This document shows positions 61,281 through 64,000 of a DNA stretch of 64,000 nt, in pieces. The stretch lies in NCBI GenBank assembly GCA_947175295.1, contig CAMWMK010000001.1, forward strand, positions 1 to 64,000, in the 5' to 3' direction. Numbering within the stretch: the stretch's first letter is position 1; the number at the start of each line of letters is the position of its first letter. The notes below the pieces were generated by a model. The model saw only the letters and a program-made list of their open reading frames with translations, was not told where the DNA came from and searched no databases. The translations under genes were made by a program, and so were the position numbers. This stretch comes from an uncultured Porphyromonadaceae bacterium. GTDB lineage: Bacteria > Bacteroidota > Bacteroidia > Bacteroidales > Muribaculaceae.

Positions 61281-62921
61281 ATGAAAAAGTTGTTTATCTA
61301 CGCTCTGCCCGCACTTTCCTTGGCAATGGCTTCCTGTGCCGACGGCTATGAGGGTGATTTCAAGATGGACAAGCCGGAGAGTGTGGCTCTCGACGAGCGG
61401 ATTGCTTCCTATGCTGTGCTTCCGGAATATGCATCAAAAGCCGGTGTCTCACTTGGTGTGGCGGTAGATCCTTCTGACTTTGCGGCTCAAGGACTGGCCT
61501 ACAGTATCGTAAAGACAAATTTCAGCGAGGTGGAAAGCGCTGTAAGCATCACTCCGTCCGCTTTGATGACAGAAGAGGGTGCCTATGACTTCACTCCTCT
61601 TTCGGCTCTTGTCGAGACTGCCGGCAAAGCTGGAGTCAGAGTTTTCGGACCCGCTCTCTGTTCTGATGTCAACATATCGGCCTCTTATCTTAATTCTCTG
61701 CTTGCCGATGTAGTGATTCCTTATCAGCCATGGAACGAGGAGATATTGGTATATGATTTTGAGGATGACGCGGTAGGCACTCCCTATGCCTCGCAGAAGA
61801 AAGCCGCCGGAAGCGTAAATGTCGCTGTGATGGACGATCCTCTCAGCCAGCAGGGAAAGGTGCTTGGTGGCACCAAGTTGACTATGGATGTGCCACTCGT
61901 AGAAGTAACGCTTCCCGAGGGGTCGACCCTTGCCGATGTCTCGAGAGTGACTTTGAAATGCCTATTGCTTGAAGGCACTCCTACGTCCGCAAGGATTCAG
62001 GTAGAGGCTTCCGGTCTCAACGATAAGGCCAATCCTTATCTGAGCAAAGGCAGATGGGAGGAGTATATCTTTGATCTCTCAAACATTAAATTCAAGGAGG
62101 CCGAACTTAAGGTCAATAAATTCAAGCTTGCCGTTGGTGCTTATGGGTCAGGTATTAGCTGCTGCATCGACGACATCACGATACGTCTTGAGCATCCCAT
62201 CGGTGATGACACTGTAATCGTTAAGACTCCTGAGGAAAAGACCGGAATCATCCATGGTGAGCTCTATAGGTGGATCGATGGTATTACCGACATCTGTGCC
62301 GGTTCCGTAAAGGATTACGTCATCAAGGATCAGCCTCTCGAATCAGGAAATGCCGGGTTCCTGTGGAGTGATTATCTTGGTACTGAATATCTTGCAGATG
62401 TGCAGAAGGCAGTTGTTGCCAAAGTTGGAAGTGATGCTGTATTCTATGTCGGCCAGAACATTGCCGTCAGCGATGCAGTTGCGGCGGATGTGGACGCACT
62501 CAAGGCTGAGATTCAGACTCTCGAACGTCAGGGTGTGAAAGTAGATGGTGTCAGTATCGTACTCAATGCCTCATACTACCTTGACGCGTCGTCTCAGACA
62601 GCGGCGGAAGCCGGCACTGTGGCTTTAATCAGCAGCCTTGCATCGCTTGGCAAGCCGGTAAGGCTATCATCTCTTAAGATCAATGTGATTAATGAGAACG
62701 GCATGCAGGCCAACCCTGTCAATCTATCGGTAGAGCAGCGCAAGGGGATAGGGGAGTACTATGGCTTGATGATAAGCACATTCCTTTCCGCGCTTGGCGA
62801 CGACGCTAAAGGCATATCTTTCTCATCCGTGCTTAACACCCCAACGGACACGGCCCCTTGGCAGCAGAACGGCAACCGCTCCTTCGTCTACGAAGGTATA
62901 GTGAAAGGCCTATCCAAATGA
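61281..62921 (+). CDS. Catalytically degenerate GH10-like lipoprotein with CBM-like insert (putative surface glycan-binding pseudoenzyme)
   Basis: Lipobox (LAMASC); collinear with the 29855-32050 xylanase (LNSLLAD, YLG, VDG, EQRKGIGEYYG...), but WDLMNEGL is replaced by YVIKDQPL and ITELDM by LSSLKI. Confidence 0.8.
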   Translation: MKKLFIYALPALSLAMASCADGYEGDFKMDKPESVALDERIASYAVLPEYASKAGVSLGVAVDPSDFAAQGLAYSIVKTNFSEVESAVSITPSALMTEEGAYDFTPLSALVETAGKAGVRVFGPALCSDVNISASYLNSLLADVVIPYQPWNEEILVYDFEDDAVGTPYASQKKAAGSVNVAVMDDPLSQQGKVLGGTKLTMDVPLVEVTLPEGSTLADVSRVTLKCLLLEGTPTSARIQVEASGLNDKANPYLSKGRWEEYIFDLSNIKFKEAELKVNKFKLAVGAYGSGISCCIDDITIRLEHPIGDDTVIVKTPEEKTGIIHGELYRWIDGITDICAGSVKDYVIKDQPLESGNAGFLWSDYLGTEYLADVQKAVVAKVGSDAVFYVGQNIAVSDAVAADVDALKAEIQTLERQGVKVDGVSIVLNASYYLDASSQTAAEAGTVALISSLASLGKPVRLSSLKINVINENGMQANPVNLSVEQRKGIGEYYGLMISTFLSALGDDAKGISFSSVLNTPTDTAPWQQNGNRSFVYEGIVKGLSK

Positions 62922-63011
62922 TTCTGTCGACTCTCTGCATTGTTTCCTCGACCTCCATCCTTGAAACAACTCTATAACAATACTATTTATTAACCTTAAA
63001 AAATTTTTCTT

Positions 63012-64000
63012 ATGGAATTTCATTATCTGAAATCCTTGTCAGCGGTTGCGCTGGCCGGCATTTTTGCAGTCAATGCATATGCCGAGACTCTCTCCGAAGA
63101 GTTTATCGTAGATTTCACTCAGAAGGAAGCTGGCTTCAAGCTTAACTCTTTCTGGGGCGGTCCTAACGACAACATGCAGGTAGTGGCTACCGATGAAGGC
63201 AATCTTCTGCTGATCAATGGTGTGACTATCGGTGAGGATGGAACTCCGGCAGTCAATGACGCAGGGTATCCATCTTGGAGCACAATGGCTCGCTATGAAG
63301 GTCTGACTCTTCCTTCGGGATTCAACTTCTCCAACGTGCTTCTGATTGAGGTGGAATACAAACCTACACAGCCCGACAATGTGCCTTTCGCGATTCAGCT
63401 CAGAAATGCCACCAATCCCCTCTATTATGCGGAGGAAGTGGCCGTAGATGAGTGGAATACACTGGCTTTCGACCCGTCTGAAATGACCGTGGGAGACGAT
63501 AATGCCCCTTACTCAGGCAATCTGTCGAGCTTCGATTTCTGTATGGGTGCCAACGGATCTTCCAACTACTACATCAAGCAGGTGACTTTCTATCTCGAGA
63601 AGGAAGTGACACAGCGTGAGAAAGACGAAGCGGCCCTTGACAAGTCTACTGCTAAGTGTGTTGAGTTTGATTTCGATGGTTATGAAGTGTCGGGTGAAGT
63701 CGATGGTGCTTTCTCTTCCCCCTATCTCGGCTCTAACGGCGGCGGTATCAACCGTCCTGATATGATTATAGACAAGGGGCCGGATGGCTACGACAACAAC
63801 TGCGCCCACATCATATATCAGGGCTGGACCCAGATCTTCATCACCGAGGCTGTTGTGGTTCCCGAAGGATACACATTCGACGATCTCCGTCTGGTGGAAT
63901 ATGATATCTATGAGACGGATATTCCCGGTGTAGACTATACCAAACCTGATGAGCAGGCTTCCGGCAGAAACGGCGCTCCCATCCTGAAGATGAAGGAATC
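63012..64000 (+). CDS. Secreted multi-module (CBM-like) protein, 3' end beyond the window; absent from the supplied ORF track
   Basis: Manual translation from ATG 63012: MEFHYLKSLSAVALAGIFAVNAYAETLSEEFIVDFTQKEAGFKLNSFWGG..., open to base 64000; signal peptide, then sandwich-like modules (CVEFDFDGYEVSGEVDGAFSSPYLGSNGGG). Confidence 0.75.
   Translation, partial: MEFHYLKSLSAVALAGIFAVNAYAETLSEEFIVDFTQKEAGFKLNSFWGGPNDNMQVVATDEGNLLLINGVTIGEDGTPAVNDAGYPSWSTMARYEGLTLPSGFNFSNVLLIEVEYKPTQPDNVPFAIQLRNATNPLYYAEEVAVDEWNTLAFDPSEMTVGDDNAPYSGNLSSFDFCMGANGSSNYYIKQVTFYLEKEVTQREKDEAALDKSTAKCVEFDFDGYEVSGEVDGAFSSPYLGSNGGGINRPDMIIDKGPDGYDNNCAHIIYQGWTQIFITEAVVVPEGYTFDDLRLVEYDIYETDIPGVDYTKPDEQASGRNGAPILKMKE

Overview
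The window is a Bacteroidales (Bacteroides/Prevotella/Muribaculaceae-like) polysaccharide-utilization super-locus dominated by xylan-degradation genes. Three hybrid two-component regulators (HTCS) and two collinear susC-susD-susC-susD-xusE-GH10-type operons (about 17.2-33.3 kb and 50.6-64 kb) resemble the Prevotella xus xylan system. Between and around them are GH10, GH43 (x4), GH31, GH97, GH115, CE1- and CE6-like esterases, an MFS/GPH symporter and a GH105-DUF2264 fusion. Main hunt results: (i) the second operon carries a GH10-derived protein (61281-62921) in which both catalytic glutamates are replaced, so it is probably a surface glycan-binding pseudoenzyme; (ii) the protein following the first-operon xylanase is a stand-alone CBM protein that shares a module with that xylanase and ends in a sorting-domain-like C-terminus; (iii) an identical TTACGGATT motif lies 97-98 bp upstream of the -7 box of both xus operons; (iv) a candidate ~145-nt sRNA or leader sits upstream of the first operon; (v) several palindromic or MITE-like intergenic elements are present, including a 47-bp CATGAT palindrome array found twice and REP-like hairpins inside the linker of one HTCS; (vi) the leftmost SusC gene is interrupted by tandem stops with apparent in-frame homology continuing beyond them. 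All family calls were made by eye from motifs; no searches were run.
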